A stretch of DNA of 64,000 nucleotides from Alligator mississippiensis (GCF_030867095.1 NC_081824.1:136367433-136431432); one strand, 5' to 3'; counted from the stretch's first letter, positions 47,401-59,005 are shown. The notes: generated by a model from the sequence alone, not told the origin. Translations and numbers: made by a program.

Positions 47401-47689
47401 CGTTCCCTCACCTGCCTTTTGGCTGCAGAAACAGGGGTGCCAGCCTTAAGCTAGCTGTACGGTGATTTGGTGGCACCTTAGAACTGCCTCTACCGGGGGG
47501 CACAAGAACCCCAGCTGCTTTGCACACGGCACGCTTCCAGCCCAGCCCTGAGGTAATTGTGGGGAGCGCAGGGCTGACTCCTGCTTCCACCCTTGGGGTC
47601 AGCCAGGCGTCCTCTTTTCCCGCCTGGCATCATCCCCTCACATTCAAACAAAGCCAGTGCCTGTGGTGCCACTTCCTGGGACCCTTCCA

Positions 47690-48180
47690 TGGGAACCACA
47701 CACACACACCGGGATGGGGGGGGGAAGTCCATGAGGACAGGACAGGGCCGGGCCGGGCCGAGCCGGGCCGGGCGGTGGCGCGGAAGGAGGAGGAGGAGGA
47801 GACGCGCGGGGCTCGGGGGAAGTGTTTCGGGTCATGTGGTCGCGTCACGTGGAGGGGGAGCCAGGCCCAGCGGCAGCCGCCTCGGCAGCAGGGAGGGCCG
47901 GCGCGGGCGGGCGGCAGGCGGCTGGGACGTACACGGAGCCGAGCGAAGCAGAGCTGCGGGCACGGGCGAGGGGCGCGGGGCTTGGGCCGGGCCGGGCCGG
48001 CTGCCCGCGGCGCCCGGGGCAGGTGAGACTGAGCGCGGCGGCGACGGGGGATGCCGGGGCGCAGCGCATAGCAACAGCGGCGCGGGGCGGGGGGGGGGTC
48101 GGACGGAGCTCCTCTTCTGGGGGTTGGGGCTGGTGTCCGGGTGCGCTGCTCTGCCGAGCTTGCCTGGGAAAGGGGGGGGT
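47690..48180 (+). promoter_or_regulatory. TULP4: CpG-island promoter, presumably TULP4
   Basis: This is a dense CpG block with GGGCC tandem wording at 47745-47772 and a GGA run at about 47785-47800. Two E-box-like sites follow, GTCATGTG at 47831-47838 and GTCACGTG at 47844-47851. There is no TATA box. It lies about 38 kb downstream of GTF2H5 on the same strand; in mammals TULP4 starts a few tens of kilobases downstream of GTF2H5. Identity is inferred from that order alone. Confidence 0.6.
47855..48022 (+). other. TULP4: Probable non-coding first exon (presumed TULP4)
   Basis: A strong donor GGGGCAG|GTGAGACT (GT at 48023-48024) closes a GC-rich exon after the E-box pair. The 5' end is a guess. 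I looked for the TULP4 N-terminus (MYAAVEHGPVLC in mammals) in the rest of the window and did not find it, so the coding part must lie beyond position 64000. Long frames overlapping this block are CpG-island artefacts. Confidence 0.45.
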
Positions 48181-48189
48181 ATGGATCAG

Positions 48190-48655
48190 GGAGCGGGCAG
48201 CGGGGATGGTGGAGCCTGACACGCACACGCGCGGAGACACAGACACGCACAGACGCGGAGCCAGACATGTAGGCAGACACGCTCACATGCGTGCACACGG
48301 AGCCTCTCGCATGCAACGGGGACACCCCTGCAGGCAGGCACGAGATAGTCCCGCGTGCGCATGGAATAGCGCAGCCTTGCATGTGCCCGCTTGCAGGGTG
48401 CACAGAGACACGCACACGTGCATGGACTCTCACACGCACACAGAATCATGCCTGGACAAAGACACTCTTGTGCACGAGCAGTCACGCAAATGCACACGTC
48501 CGTGTACATGCAGGGTCGTGCATGGAGACATTCCTGTGCGCACAGGGATGCTCTCTTGCGCGTGCACATGGACACAAAAATAGACACACGTAGACACACA
48601 AACAGGCGCACAGACACAGAGGCACACACGGATGCATACACATGCAGCTTCGAGT
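48190..48655. repeat. Degenerate CA/CG-rich tract after the second CpG island
   Basis: Short words ACACGCAC, GACACAGACACG, CATGCGTGCA and CACACGGA recur without fixed period for about 460 bp. The texture is the same as at 925-1185 behind the first CpG island. Confidence 0.7.
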
Positions 48656-48664
48656 CCATGCTTT

Positions 48665-48714
48665 CTTTTGTTCTGGTGGGCCACCTGATTGTAGCTCTGT
48701 GCGTGTGAAATAAA
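48665..48714 (+). repeat. 50-bp repeat, copy 1
   Basis: Matches 50178-50227 at 47 of 50 positions (core GCCACCTGATTGTA, end GTGAAATAAA). No similarity extends clearly outside it. Confidence 0.75.
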
Positions 48715-48782
48715 ACAGATTCAGGAGCCTTTGGAAAGAAGCCTTGTTTCCTGCCGTTGGATAAAGGAGATCTTTTATTTTT

Positions 48783-48783
<1 letters not shown>

Positions 48784-48813
<30 letters not shown>
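48784..48813. repeat. (AAT)n microsatellite
   Basis: About ten perfect TAA units. Confidence 0.9.
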
Positions 48814-50177
48814 CCTAATCCTCAGTATTATTTTAGCTAGTTGTTTTGTGCTCCTGATTTGTAACAGCTTGAGACAGAGCAACTTTCCCCCTGCTAGCCG
48901 CCACTCAAAACACTAAGGGAGGGTAGCTGGAGAAGGAAGAAGATTTGCCAGAGAAACTGAACTGATTTAATTTACCTTATGGTGTTAGATGGATGGAAAT
49001 GTGAGCAACGCTGTTTAGCCGTCTGGTAGATGTCATTGCCTCCCTAAACCTTTTATCTCTCTCAATTTTAAATGGTGTTAATCCTGCAATTCGAATCTAT
49101 TAGGGAGGATATTTCTGGTGCTGGCTTGCATCTAGAATATATGGAGAAGGACAGGATAGAGTAAGCAGCTGGGTGCTTTTGTGCTGGCTTGTGTGTGGGA
49201 AGCTGGAGTAATGTGATCCTGTTTCAGCTCTAGCCTTCCATGCAGTATCTGTAACATTGGGTTTTGTCCATGACCTTCTTTCACTCTGGGGTTAGGAAAT
49301 TTATTCAGTGATAGGGAAGATTTTTGCCTGTCAAATGTAACTCGTTCCCCTTCTTCCCCCTTCTTCCACCACCTTGTATGCTTACACTACGTGTTTCAGT
49401 AAATGCCTGTGTTCAAGGTAAACACTTGAGTGGGGTGTCCTGCAAAGTGCAGGAATAATTTTTTTACCTTGAAAAGAGAGAACTGATTTTTTTTTTTAAT
49501 TTGTCCTTTAGAAATGTATTGCAGTGATACAGTTTGGTAGGCAAGTCCATTTTGCCAGGGTGAAAAGTGCCTGCCCAAGGAATACCCATCTATGAGCCAC
49601 GCACAGTATTTTTAAATGAGATTTTGGTAAGGGGTGTGCATGCAACTGGGAATTGCATATTGAAGCTGTAAACTAGTGAGATCAGTTCTAAATAGCAGCC
49701 TTCACAGACTCATGGTGAAGCGTAGGACTTTGAACTTAAAGTATCTGTTTCATGATATGTGGTATATGACATTAAAATAACAAGTGTTCTTTACTGTATG
49801 ATTTTATATTTACAGCTTTGGAGATGATTATATGAATAAAGTAAGAACCCTGAACATCTAGTGTTGAGCTTTTAACCTTGATTAGATAGACTTAATTTTG
49901 TATTTTAAAAGACAGATTTACTAATGGAAAAGAGGTCTCATTAAAATAAGAATTCTGGTAGAATTGTTACAGTTATATCAATAGAGCTACAGATTTTGTG
50001 AAATAGTAAAATATGGTATTTTTTAGAGGTACCAGCTAATACCTTGCTCCTGAAACCTTTATTCAATAAATAGGGGACTCCTGGCCTGAAATAAACTGGA
50101 TTTACACAAAGGGGATCTACTTATTAGTAGATAAAAAATACCAGCAAACACAGTGGATAAGTTCAGATCTGTACTTG
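48814..50177 (+). other. Presumed TULP4 intron 1, first stretch
   Basis: AT-rich DNA without recognised repeats or exons. Confidence 0.5.
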
Positions 50178-50227
50178 CTTTTGTTCTGGTGAGCCACCTG
50201 ATTGTATCTCTGTGTGTGTGAAATAAA
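50178..50227 (+). repeat. 50-bp repeat, copy 2
   Basis: Second copy of the sequence at 48665-48714, same orientation, three mismatches, about 1.5 kb downstream. Confidence 0.75.
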
Positions 50228-52545
50228 TAAGAGAATGAAGAATATTATCCACTTCTTATTCAGGATGGGAACTTGACTGAAGACACATCATTATCCATTT
50301 CTTTATCTAAGGGCCTTGTTACCCACTACTTTTTAGGTGGCTCCTGGAGTTATTAACCCCTGGATTGTCCACGCATTAACATCTGAACCTACTTTTAAGC
50401 ACACTTTAGGCGGCTTAAAGTTATGCCACACCAGGGCAGGTTTATCACTGATCCTTGTTATCTACTCATGTTCCATTAATGTATGGGCACTCCCCACAGA
50501 TGAGCTGCCCAAGTTGTAGTCCTCTAGCATCCCAGGATGCACTGTCCTCTCCCACATCCTCCATGTCTGTGTGAATAAACTCTACTGCCTAGGGGACGGT
50601 TCTGGCACCAAGCCAACTCCCTCTCCTGCCCACGGGGGTGTGACTTTCCCACTCCTGGGGTGCAATCCCATGCAAACAGTCTGCAGAGCACATGGCAGCT
50701 AGGCAGGTCACAGGGCATGGATGGGTCCAGGAATGAGGTCTAGGATGGGGTGGAGGGAGAACAAGGTAAGAGGTCAGATCAGATTTCCATGAGCTGGGGC
50801 TTCCTCCCTGGGGCAGTACTTGGTGACCCCCCTTCACACACTTGTTTTGAACCTCTGACCAGCACTCCCATCCCTTTTCTTTTATTATTTGTCCCAATAA
50901 ATCCGTTGTCCCCTTTTCTTGTAGCCTCCCCACACGAGGGAGGCCAACGAGATGCTCAGTGGGCTGGGCTCACATGATAAAAGGGTGACAAATAGGCTTC
51001 CCTGGGGCAGGTCCAGGGGCAGTAGCTCCCTTAAAATTGTTTTCAGTCACTGCTCCTGCCCCCAGCCACCCCAAAAAGTACAACCAGTCTCCCCACACCC
51101 AAATCCTAAATTCCCATCTGCCTATGTAGGTAAAGCCATGGTTGGATCTAATGCATGATCCGCACAATTGTGCCTCCTGCCATGCCATGTGTTGAGGGCC
51201 ACCCAGCTGTGGGGGCACTGTGATTCCATAGCCTCAGGAGTGTGTGAACCCCCGGCCCTGTGGCGATTGCAGCTGCCGTGATCCTGCAGCCCTGGGAGTT
51301 TCAAGCACCCCAGGAGACGCCACGCTGCTGGCTGCCAGGACTCGGCTGAGTCCAGATGTCCAGTGTCTGTCCTGCCGGGACTCAGAGTCGGTAGCTGCTG
51401 GGTTTGAGTGTCCCTCAGCTGTGGGACTCCTAGCCTCAGCTGGGCATGGTGCACATCTGTGGCTGGGAGCTCCATCAGCTGATGGGGCTCCTAGCTGCAA
51501 GGGAGACCCCACTACATGTGCACATTAAAGCTCAGTAGTAAACAACTATAAAGTTAGTACTCATTTTCAAGATCTAACTTTATAGTTGGGTGGAGCTTTT
51601 TATGGCATGGTAACTACTTTGTACGAATAGCTGGTTTCCAGGTAATTGTGCAGTTAACCAGTAACGTTTAGAGGAAGCATAAGATAAAGCACGGGCTTGA
51701 ATGAGGTGGTTAGTAAAACAGAGATGCAGGTGCAAAATTCTGTTACCTGCCTGGGACCCTCCTACTTTCACCCTCCTCCTAGTCACAACTATAGAGTGGA
51801 ATCTTTCATTTTTTTTTTTTAATGTCTGATGTTCCTTTGATGTCCATTTTAAAATCTGTCTGGTGGCTGGATGTCATTTGATGGTAGAGGTTTTATAGGC
51901 ATACCCTTGAGTTGTTGCTTTGTTTCCAGCTTTCTGCTGCAGTTGTGGTATTTCTTGCAGGTGATTATAGCTAAGTACAGTATTAGCACATTTTGACGAT
52001 TGTTTCATTTAGGACTTCCTTGATGATAAGATCACTACCAAGTTAACAGAGGTGGCCATGGACAGGTCTTTATGAATTTTAAAAAAGAGAGAATCTAAAT
52101 CATTAATGCTTGTGAATTAAATACAGGTCACAAATTAGGCAGAAGAATTGAATGATGTCTCATGCAAAGATTATTATTCTACTTACATTACACCCATAGG
52201 TGAGTGTGGCACTTTCTAGACATGTAAGATAACAGATGCTTGTACCCAGATGGATTTTATGCTTTCCAGGACAGAGACCTGCACTCCTAGCCTGGTGCTT
52301 GGATTCATGCAAGCGACTTCCCAAGGTTTCTATGTAAAAGCAGGGGGCTGCCTGCATACATCATATTTCAGGGCCTAGGTCGTAGCCCTAGTCATATCTG
52401 CAAAGGCACAGGTCTGCACACCTCACATCCAACTTCAGTTATGGGATCAAAGAGGAAACAAAACTTGCTGAAAAAGAGATACTGTACAGAACAAGATTTT
52501 CTGAGCATGTAACTGTAATTGGCTCATACTTCAGATTTCTTAATA
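50228..52545 (+). other. Presumed TULP4 intron 1, second stretch
   Basis: Two GC-richer patches (about 50520-50960 and 51160-51540) look like DNA-element interiors but have no ends I can define. A perfect hairpin (15-bp arms CAACTATAAAGTTAG, 51543-51557 and 51574-51588) closes the second patch and may be its terminal repeat. Confidence 0.45.
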
Positions 52546-52764
52546 CAGGTACTCCTCACTTAACGACCTACCTGTTTAATGACCACGCGGACTTACGACC
52601 AGCGAGACCTGGTCGTAAGTACGAGAACTTTGGTCGTGGAAACGGCAGCGCGGCATCTCAAGCCAAGGCACGCAGTATCAAGGGGCGGCTCCTCACTTAT
52701 CGACCAATTCGCTTAACGACCTAGTCGCAGGAACGGAACTCGGTCATTAAGTGAGGAGTGCCTG
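52546..52764. mobile_element. Tc1/mariner-type MITE (219 bp)
   Basis: The ends are CAGGTACTCCTCACTTAACG and its near-complement (right end reversed CAGGCACTCCTCACTTAATG), and both sides are flanked by TA. The TA target and CTTAACGAC wording fit a Tigger/pogo-like non-autonomous element. An internal pair TTACGACCAG/CTGGTCGTAA forms a further hairpin. Confidence 0.75.
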
Positions 52765-52916
52765 TACTCAATTCCTTTACATTTTGGGGTTCTTGTTTAT
52801 AATCCCTGCCTTTTGTGTCACAGCTGTGTGACCTGTGTCTAGCTATCATATTTTTGTAGCTTGTTTTTTCTCCTGCATGTCATTTTAACCATTGCCTGCA
52901 TTGTTATTTTATAACA

Positions 52917-53400
52917 CTTCAAGAGGAATGTGGATAACCTGGAGAGGGTCCAGAGAAGGACCACTCATATGTTTAAGGGCTTGTAGGCCAAGCCCTATGA
53001 GGAAAGACTAGGGCACCTGGACCTCTATAGCTTCCGCAAGAGAGGGTTGATAGGCGACCTTGTGACTGCCTGTAAATTCATCATGGGGGCGCAGAAGGGA
53101 ATTGGTGGGGCTCTACTCACCAAGGTTCCCCTGGGGGTCACAAGAAATAATGGCCATAAGCTAACAGAGAGCAGATTTAGACTGGACATTAGGAAGAACT
53201 TCACAGTTAGAATGGCCAAAATCTGGAATGGGCTCCCAAGAGAGGTAGTGCTCTCCCTTACCCTGGGGGTCTTCAAGAGGAGGTTAGATGGGCATCTGGC
53301 TGGAGTCATCTGAACCCAGCACTCTTTCCTGCCTGTGCAGGGGGTCGGACTTGATGATCTATGGAGGTCTCTTCTGGCCCTAACATCTATGAATCTGTGA
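52917..53400 (+). mobile_element. CR1 LINE 3' fragment
   Basis: It carries the C-terminal end of CR1 RT: KPYEERLGHLDLYSF wording, then an 88-codon open stretch with KVPLGVTRNNGHKLTESRFR and LPREVVLSLTLGVFKRRLDG. The tail is CATCTATGAATCTGTGAA. It is the same subfamily as the copy at 39.3-41.3 kb. One stop sits near 52985. Confidence 0.85.
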
Positions 53401-53589
53401 AACTCCTGTTTTTCCTTTTGTTACCTTTTTAAAAAATATTGGTCACCACATTTTTTTTAAATCTTCAAAAGACCTTTATATTCCTCTGCAGTACATCAAA
53501 CACTCAATAGTTTTGTAATGCATTACAGTTGGTTTTGAGTCTTCCAGCAGAAAACAGGGCTGTTGGCATAATCTGAGGCTCCTATTTAT

Positions 53590-54373
53590 TAGGGCTGTAC
53601 GAAGCTTTGGTCACTGATTTGATTCGGTGGAGATTCAGCCTGATTTGGTGGCCTAATCTCCAAATCCAAATTGAATGAGGAGACACTTTAATCTCTCCAA
53701 ATCAAATCAGAACCTTCTGAAGAATCGATTTGGAGAGATTCAATGATTCATACAGAGACACAACTTTAAATGTTTTTTCTACATACCTTGAGGTACCAGG
53801 TGGCTTGTGAATGCTGAGATGCTGGGGCAGATGGAGTGTCCCACAAGAGCACTGGGGGAGGGCCCCCGTGCACTCAGTGGCGGATCCTTCCCCTGCCCGC
53901 TCGCCCCCCCCCCCCCCCCCCCGGGCCCGGCCCGGCTCAGTGACTGGTGCCTCCTGGGTCTGGGGGTTCACCTGGGGTCCCCCTGTGGCTGATTGCTGAG
54001 CCGGGGAGGGGTGAGGCCGGGGGGTCTCCCATGTGCTCGGCAGTGGACCTGGAAGTGGACTGGAAATACTTCCAGTCCACTTCCGGGTCCACTGCCGAGC
54101 ACATGGGGGACCGACGACCCCCCCCACCCCCCGGCGCTCCTGTGGGATGCTCCATTCGCCCCTGCTATTGCAGCGTTCATGAGCGGCACCTGGTACCTCA
54201 AGGTATGTAGAAAAAACATTTAAAGCTGTGTCTATGGCTGAATCAGCATTGAATCTTCAGGTTCAGATTCAGCTGAATCGAATCAGAACAGTGATCTGAA
54301 TCAATGAATCAAATCACTGTCCCTCGATTCGGGCTGAATCCAAATCGAATATGGCCTGTTTCTTGCACCCCTA
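53590..54373. mobile_element. Foldback hAT-type element 2 (784 bp)
   Basis: It is flanked by a perfect 8-bp duplication CTATTTAT (53582-53589 and 54374-54381). The left end is TAGGGCTGTACGAAGC and the right end reversed is TAGGGGTGCAAGAAAC, and the outer ~240-270 bp on each side are mutually complementary, for example TACATACCTTGAGGTACCAG on the left against its complement at about 54193-54212. A second, tighter hairpin (54030-54065 with 54070-54105, 36-bp arms, one mismatch) lies in the middle. A long C-run sits near 53905-53922. Confidence 0.85.
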
Positions 54374-54381
54374 CTATTTAT

Positions 54382-55437
54382 GCTTTAACTGGGATCTACA
54401 TAGCAGCAGAACTAACAGGTCCAGCTGAAAGATGCTGACTTTTCCAACCCTAGTTAGTATCCCAGATTTAAACTTACCTCTCTCCTCCAACACATTTTTC
54501 CTTAGTGTGGAACATCCATTGCAAAAATATGCATGTTGGAATCAGTGTTTCCATCAGCTCATGGAGGATTTAACTCCTGTCTGTGCTAACATCAGCTGGA
54601 TGATCTTGTGTAGTTACTTCCAGCCCTATTTTCCTATGATCCATCTTGTTAGTTCTTTCCTCATTTTGCAGCATTGGAAAAACAGGCTCCTGGGCGTTCT
54701 TTAAGACAGTCTTCTCATAAATGACATTCAGTTCAATAAACCTTTATATCCCCTAAGTTGATTTCAAAACACTCTTGAAATGTCTCTGTTTTGTTAGTTT
54801 GAATTAAGAATTCCCAAGTAAAATTTGGAGGAACCCTCATCTCTTTGCATAACTACTTAAGTATTGCAGAATACTTTATTAATAGTACTTCATTCCATTT
54901 AAGCTAAGGAAAAAATATGTATAAGAAAGAAGCCGTAAATGTAATCCTGTAGAGGATTATTTGGGACCCTTCTTATCCACATTGGGAGTGCCTAGGGGAA
55001 CAGTGTTTTGGAGGCAAGTAACAAAGAGTTTTCATGAAAATAGAGTTGAATTACTCACTGAGCCCTGTGTGATTCCACTAGGTTATAGTCTAGAGCGGGG
55101 GTGATCAAGATCTGGTCCTGTCATTCAGCCTATGGGACTAGAAATTTGGCAGGATAGTGAGTGATGGCAGTGTTAATTGCTGTGGCTCCAGGCATAACAA
55201 TTACTGCTGCCATCACTTGTCCTGCTGCCAAATTTCTTGACCTGTGGGGAGATCCTTGGACCAGATCCAGAGCAGCAGGGCTGGAAATTGGGGAGGGAGG
55301 GGGGTGGCAGTTGCTGTGGCTCTAGGAGCCACAGCAGTTAACATTGTTGCTGCCAAATTCCAGTTCTGCAGGCCACATGACACAATCCTGCACTTCATAT
55401 CTGGCCTTTCATCTGGCCCTTGGGGCCCTGAACTTCT
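54382..55437 (+). other. Presumed TULP4 intron 1, third stretch
   Basis: Mostly unique. 55095-55400 has hAT-like wording (GATCAAGATCTGGTCCTG, GGACCAGATCCAGAGCAG) without definable ends. Confidence 0.4.
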
Positions 55438-55530
55438 TGGGGTAGGGACTGTCATTTTACTCTGCCTGCACAGTACCTAGCATAATGGCGCCTTGGTCCA
55501 AGACTGGGGCTCCTAGGTTGTATTGTTGCA
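55438..55530 (+). mobile_element. L2/MIR-type 3' tail fragment
   Basis: GGGTAGGGACTGTCATTTTA, CACAGTACCTAGCATAATGG and GACTGGGGCTCCTAGG match the widespread reptile L2/MIR 3'-end wording closely. Confidence 0.65.
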
Positions 55531-55737
55531 GGACAGAAAGCAGCTTCTTTTCCAGAAAGGATTAGTTCCCCCAATGCTAGGAGCATAGAGTAGTAATTTA
55601 TTGGGTAACTTTCATTAGAAAATGAAAATGAATCAAGAGTGTTATATCAGAATCAAATAGAATTTAGAACGTAAAGTTAACAAATGTGCACACATTGTTG
55701 TTTCCTATCTGTGGGTTGTTTGTCTGTTAATTGTAAG

Positions 55738-55796
55738 CTGCTCTGAGCCTTTTTGGATAGGGTGGAATAGAATTCTAAATAAAACAATAAAGAGGT
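55738..55796 (+). mobile_element. SINE/LINE 3' tail, second copy
   Basis: CTGCTCTGAGCCTTTTTGGA followed by TAGGGTGGAATAG and AAATAAAACAATAAAG is the plus-strand form of the tail inserted at 38697-38767. Confidence 0.55.
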
Positions 55797-56129
55797 TGAC
55801 TAAACACAGATGGATCTTTTAAAGGTATTTCAGTTTATGAATACGATTTAATATCTGTATGGACAGGTCTTGAGGAGTAATTGTAAAACCAAGATATTTA
55901 AAAATTGATCAGTAAAACTAAGGGGTAGAACAATAAAAATACATTTTGCAAAGATAAAAGGGCCAACCAGTTGTGTGTGTTTGTGTGTAGGCTTTTCTAA
56001 AATCTGAGGTATTACATAATTGTATTGAGAACTGTTACTATGTAAATGATACACACATAGTAACCAAAGTTCATTTGCAAGCATCATGCATAGTGCGGCA
56101 GTGCACTGGTTGTGCCTGCCACTTTTTAA

Positions 56130-56945
56130 GACCATTAGGCAGGCTGTGGAGTAGCCGGCAGGTGGGTTCAGGCCCAATTAGGTAGTCACCTGACTGCAGA
56201 GGGCCGCCTCATTGGAGGAGGGCTGGGCAGACAGAGTATAAGCCCAGGTCTGGAAAGCTGGGCCTGCAGTTGCATCTGGGGAGCTGAAGAAGTAACATCG
56301 CCTGGCCTGAGGACTGAAGCTCCGGTAATGCCTGGAGGTGAGGGTAGGAACTACGGGGATGGAGGAGGTTCCTGCTAATCCCGGGTTATACCTGAAACTG
56401 CTCTGCTGGGTCTTGATGGTGTGCTTGGACTGTCTGTGGCAGGGCAGCCCCCAGGAAATGCCACACCTGTGCCTCCCCAGCGAAAGGTGAGGGTGGGGTG
56501 CCGAGAAGCCTCAGCCCCCTCTGCCTTGTGGGTCACCCTTTAGAGGGGAAGGGCATGGGGCCACAGTCCACTGGCAGGGACCTGAGGCCTACAGAAAGTA
56601 AAGGGGTCAGAGCGTGACCCAGTGAGGGGCCAAGGGGTCAAGGCCCATTGAGTGGGACTTGAGGCCAGAGTGGGCCAGAAGCCAAGTGCAGCCCAATGAA
56701 GGGCCGAAGGAGTAAGGAGAATGGGATGCCATCTGCAAGGCATGGAACATGGTATAGGGATGGTTCAGAGCTGTATGATCAGCCCAGTACACCAGGGCTG
56801 CAAATGGGGCGGGCCCCTGGATTTGGTGTAACCCTTTCACATCAAAGGCATGGTAGGAGAGTGCAGGGCAGACTGCCCTAAAGGAGGGTGGGGAGGGGAA
56901 AGCATTGATCTCTTTGGGTGCCTGGGATCCCCCCCCCTTATTACA
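56130..56945 (+). mobile_element. Possible LTR-type fossil
   Basis: A GC-rich block in AT-rich surroundings carries a TATA-like AGTATAAGCC at about 56235 and then repeated CCTGGxxTGAGG and GGGGTCA wording. It resembles the LTR or leader of a reptile Gypsy/ERV element, but I find no paired copy and no defined ends. It could equally be another GC-rich DNA element. Confidence 0.25.
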
Positions 56946-57057
56946 CACAATATCTTTGAATTGAAAGCATACAGAAATTGAACCATGTAATAGTTGATCC
57001 AAATGTAGATGCCTGACTCTCATATTGTCTCAGGAAGGAAATATGGACACATATGAG

Positions 57058-57443
57058 TAGGGACCTACCTAAGTTCCCGTGAGACAATTTTTTTTTTTTT
57101 GCAGCCTGCTTATGATGCACAGTGCCAATTTTGCAGGCAGTTCACGGTGGCCTCACTCCTCCTCACCACTGATTAGTGGAGGGACCCAGCAACCCCTCCT
57201 CTTGCTGCTGATTGGCAGAGGGTACCTTCATTCAGTCTATGTCACTACCACTTTCTTTGCTCCGCCCATTGCCGCTGATTGATGGAGGATGCCTGCACTC
57301 CATCTATGTCAGTACCACTTTTTTTTTTTGTTCATTTTGCCGGAAGTCATGGCCAGTGCTGGCGGTGATTGTGGCTATCGTGACAATGCTGTTTTCCGTA
57401 GTTTCCACGAAATCCATGAAACCACGATTTAGATAGGTCCATA
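57058..57443. mobile_element. hAT-type MITE with perfect 8-bp duplication (386 bp)
   Basis: It is flanked by CATATGAG at 57050-57057 and 57444-57451. The ends are TAGGGACCTACCTAAG and, reversed, TATGGACCTATCTAAA. Inside, a unit around GCTGATTGxxGGAGG and TCAxTCTATGTCACTACCAC occurs at least twice (57210-57260 and 57270-57330). It is non-coding. Confidence 0.8.
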
Positions 57444-57451
57444 CATATGAG

Positions 57452-58369
57452 AAGCATATGTGCACATGGCTTAAGAATGGAATATTGTCAAATTACAAGT
57501 GATTAGTCATTGCTTTGCACTTTGTATAGTATAAAAGTGTGCCATTTTGAGTTGGTAATATTTTTTATCCAACTTGTATTGATGTGAATGGCTGTGCAAG
57601 GTTCAAAGCATTGGAGAATCTGGCTTCATGTAGTCTTGTCTTTCACTTATGCTAAGAAATTTATATACAAATAACTTCTTAAATTATTAAAAGTGAAAGG
57701 ATTTTGTGAAGTCCAATTTTCTTGTCACAATCTATTGTCTTTTCAATCTTGCATTTTTCTCAATATAGATAATGAAAACTGTTTACAGTCCATTTCACTT
57801 CTAGGTTCCTCTTGTTGGAATGCTTAGTTATACATTCTTTTTAAAGGCCAGAGTTTTAATTTAAATTTTTTAAAAAAGAGATCTGTGGAAACTGCAGTTT
57901 CTCTTATGTTTGATAAAAAATCACTTTAACAGAATTTTAACTAGAGATGAAATTTGAGTGTCCTTTTATATCTGAAGCAAAATCTTCCCATGGATACCAA
58001 AGAGTAGGCCATTTAGTGGGGTAACAGGGTGTAGCCCTGCACTTTCATTTTATTTTAGATGCAGACATCCAGCAAATTCTAGAATGCCACACCCAGTGAA
58101 ACTTTGGGGAATAAAAGAATACATAAATTCAGTTGCACTTGGCTCTCCTTGGTATCTAAGCCACACCCATTGCATGGGCAGAAGCAGTGGGTGAGAGTTA
58201 AACTATTTTTGTGCCCTTTCAAATCTTGAGCTGCACTAGAGGCTGGAGAGTGCCATGATGCAACCTAGGAATTGCTGTACTTCCCAGAATACCTGCATAG
58301 AAAGAGACCCATCCCTGGTGTGTCCTTTCTGTCCCGTGCTCTGGAGCTTGCAAGAGAGTCTTACAAATA
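57452..58369 (+). other. Presumed TULP4 intron 1, fourth stretch
   Basis: AT-rich DNA in which I see nothing identifiable. Confidence 0.5.
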
Positions 58370-59005
58370 CAGGCAACCCCTGCTTAGTGCTCTTAATTGG
58401 TTCCAGAAAAACCAAGTGTTAAGCAGAACCACGCTAAGCAAAATCCATTTCCCCATAGGAATGAATGTAAATAGAAATAATTGGCTAACGCTGCTTCTCA
58501 CCGTTGCTTCTCACCGCCGTTGCCTCTCCAGCCCCACGTGCCAGCCCAGACCAATGCTCCTGCTGCCCTGCCCTGTTCCTCTGCCGGCTTAGGCATCGGC
58601 ACAGGCCCTGTGCTCTTGCTCATCCCCACGCTTACTTGCTGCTTCTCACCATCGCTGTCTCTCCCTGCCCACCCACCAGCTGCTTCAGCCCTATGTGCCA
58701 CCCCGGGGACTGGCACTCCTACTGCCTCGCTCGGGGCACGGGCCCCTGCCAGCGTGGTCCTGGACACTGGTGGTCCTGCCGCCCCAGGTGGGGGCCCTGC
58801 ACTTGCCGCTGCCACTGTTTCTTCTCTCCCCCACGCCCTGCCTACTCGCTGCCACTCACCCATTCGCTGTTGCCACCACTGCTGCTTCTCCCTGCCTGCG
58901 CTGCCTTCTCCTCACTGATTCCATTGAGCGCTATAGCAAAACTGGCTGAGCGCTCAGTGAAAATGGGTATCAATTTTAAATGAAGGAAATAGTGGGGGTT
59001 GCCTG
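58370..59005. mobile_element. Tc1/mariner-type non-autonomous element (636 bp)
   Basis: The ends are CAGGCAACCCCTGCTTAG and, reversed, CAGGCAACCCCCACTATT, both flanked by TA. The outer parts carry TTAGTGCTC and GAGCGCTCAGTG wording, while the GC-rich middle is made of degenerate GCTGCTTCTCACC repeats. Long frames inside are a by-product of the CT-rich repeats. Confidence 0.75.

Noticed and set aside
47520-48583. Several long open frames on both strands of the second CpG island
   Set aside because: They overlap each other in different frames, have repetitive R/G/A/P composition and no domain. Stop-poor GC-rich DNA explains them.
58481-58983. Frames of 106-159 codons on the plus strand
   Set aside because: They are inside a TA-flanked non-autonomous element made of CT-rich repeats.
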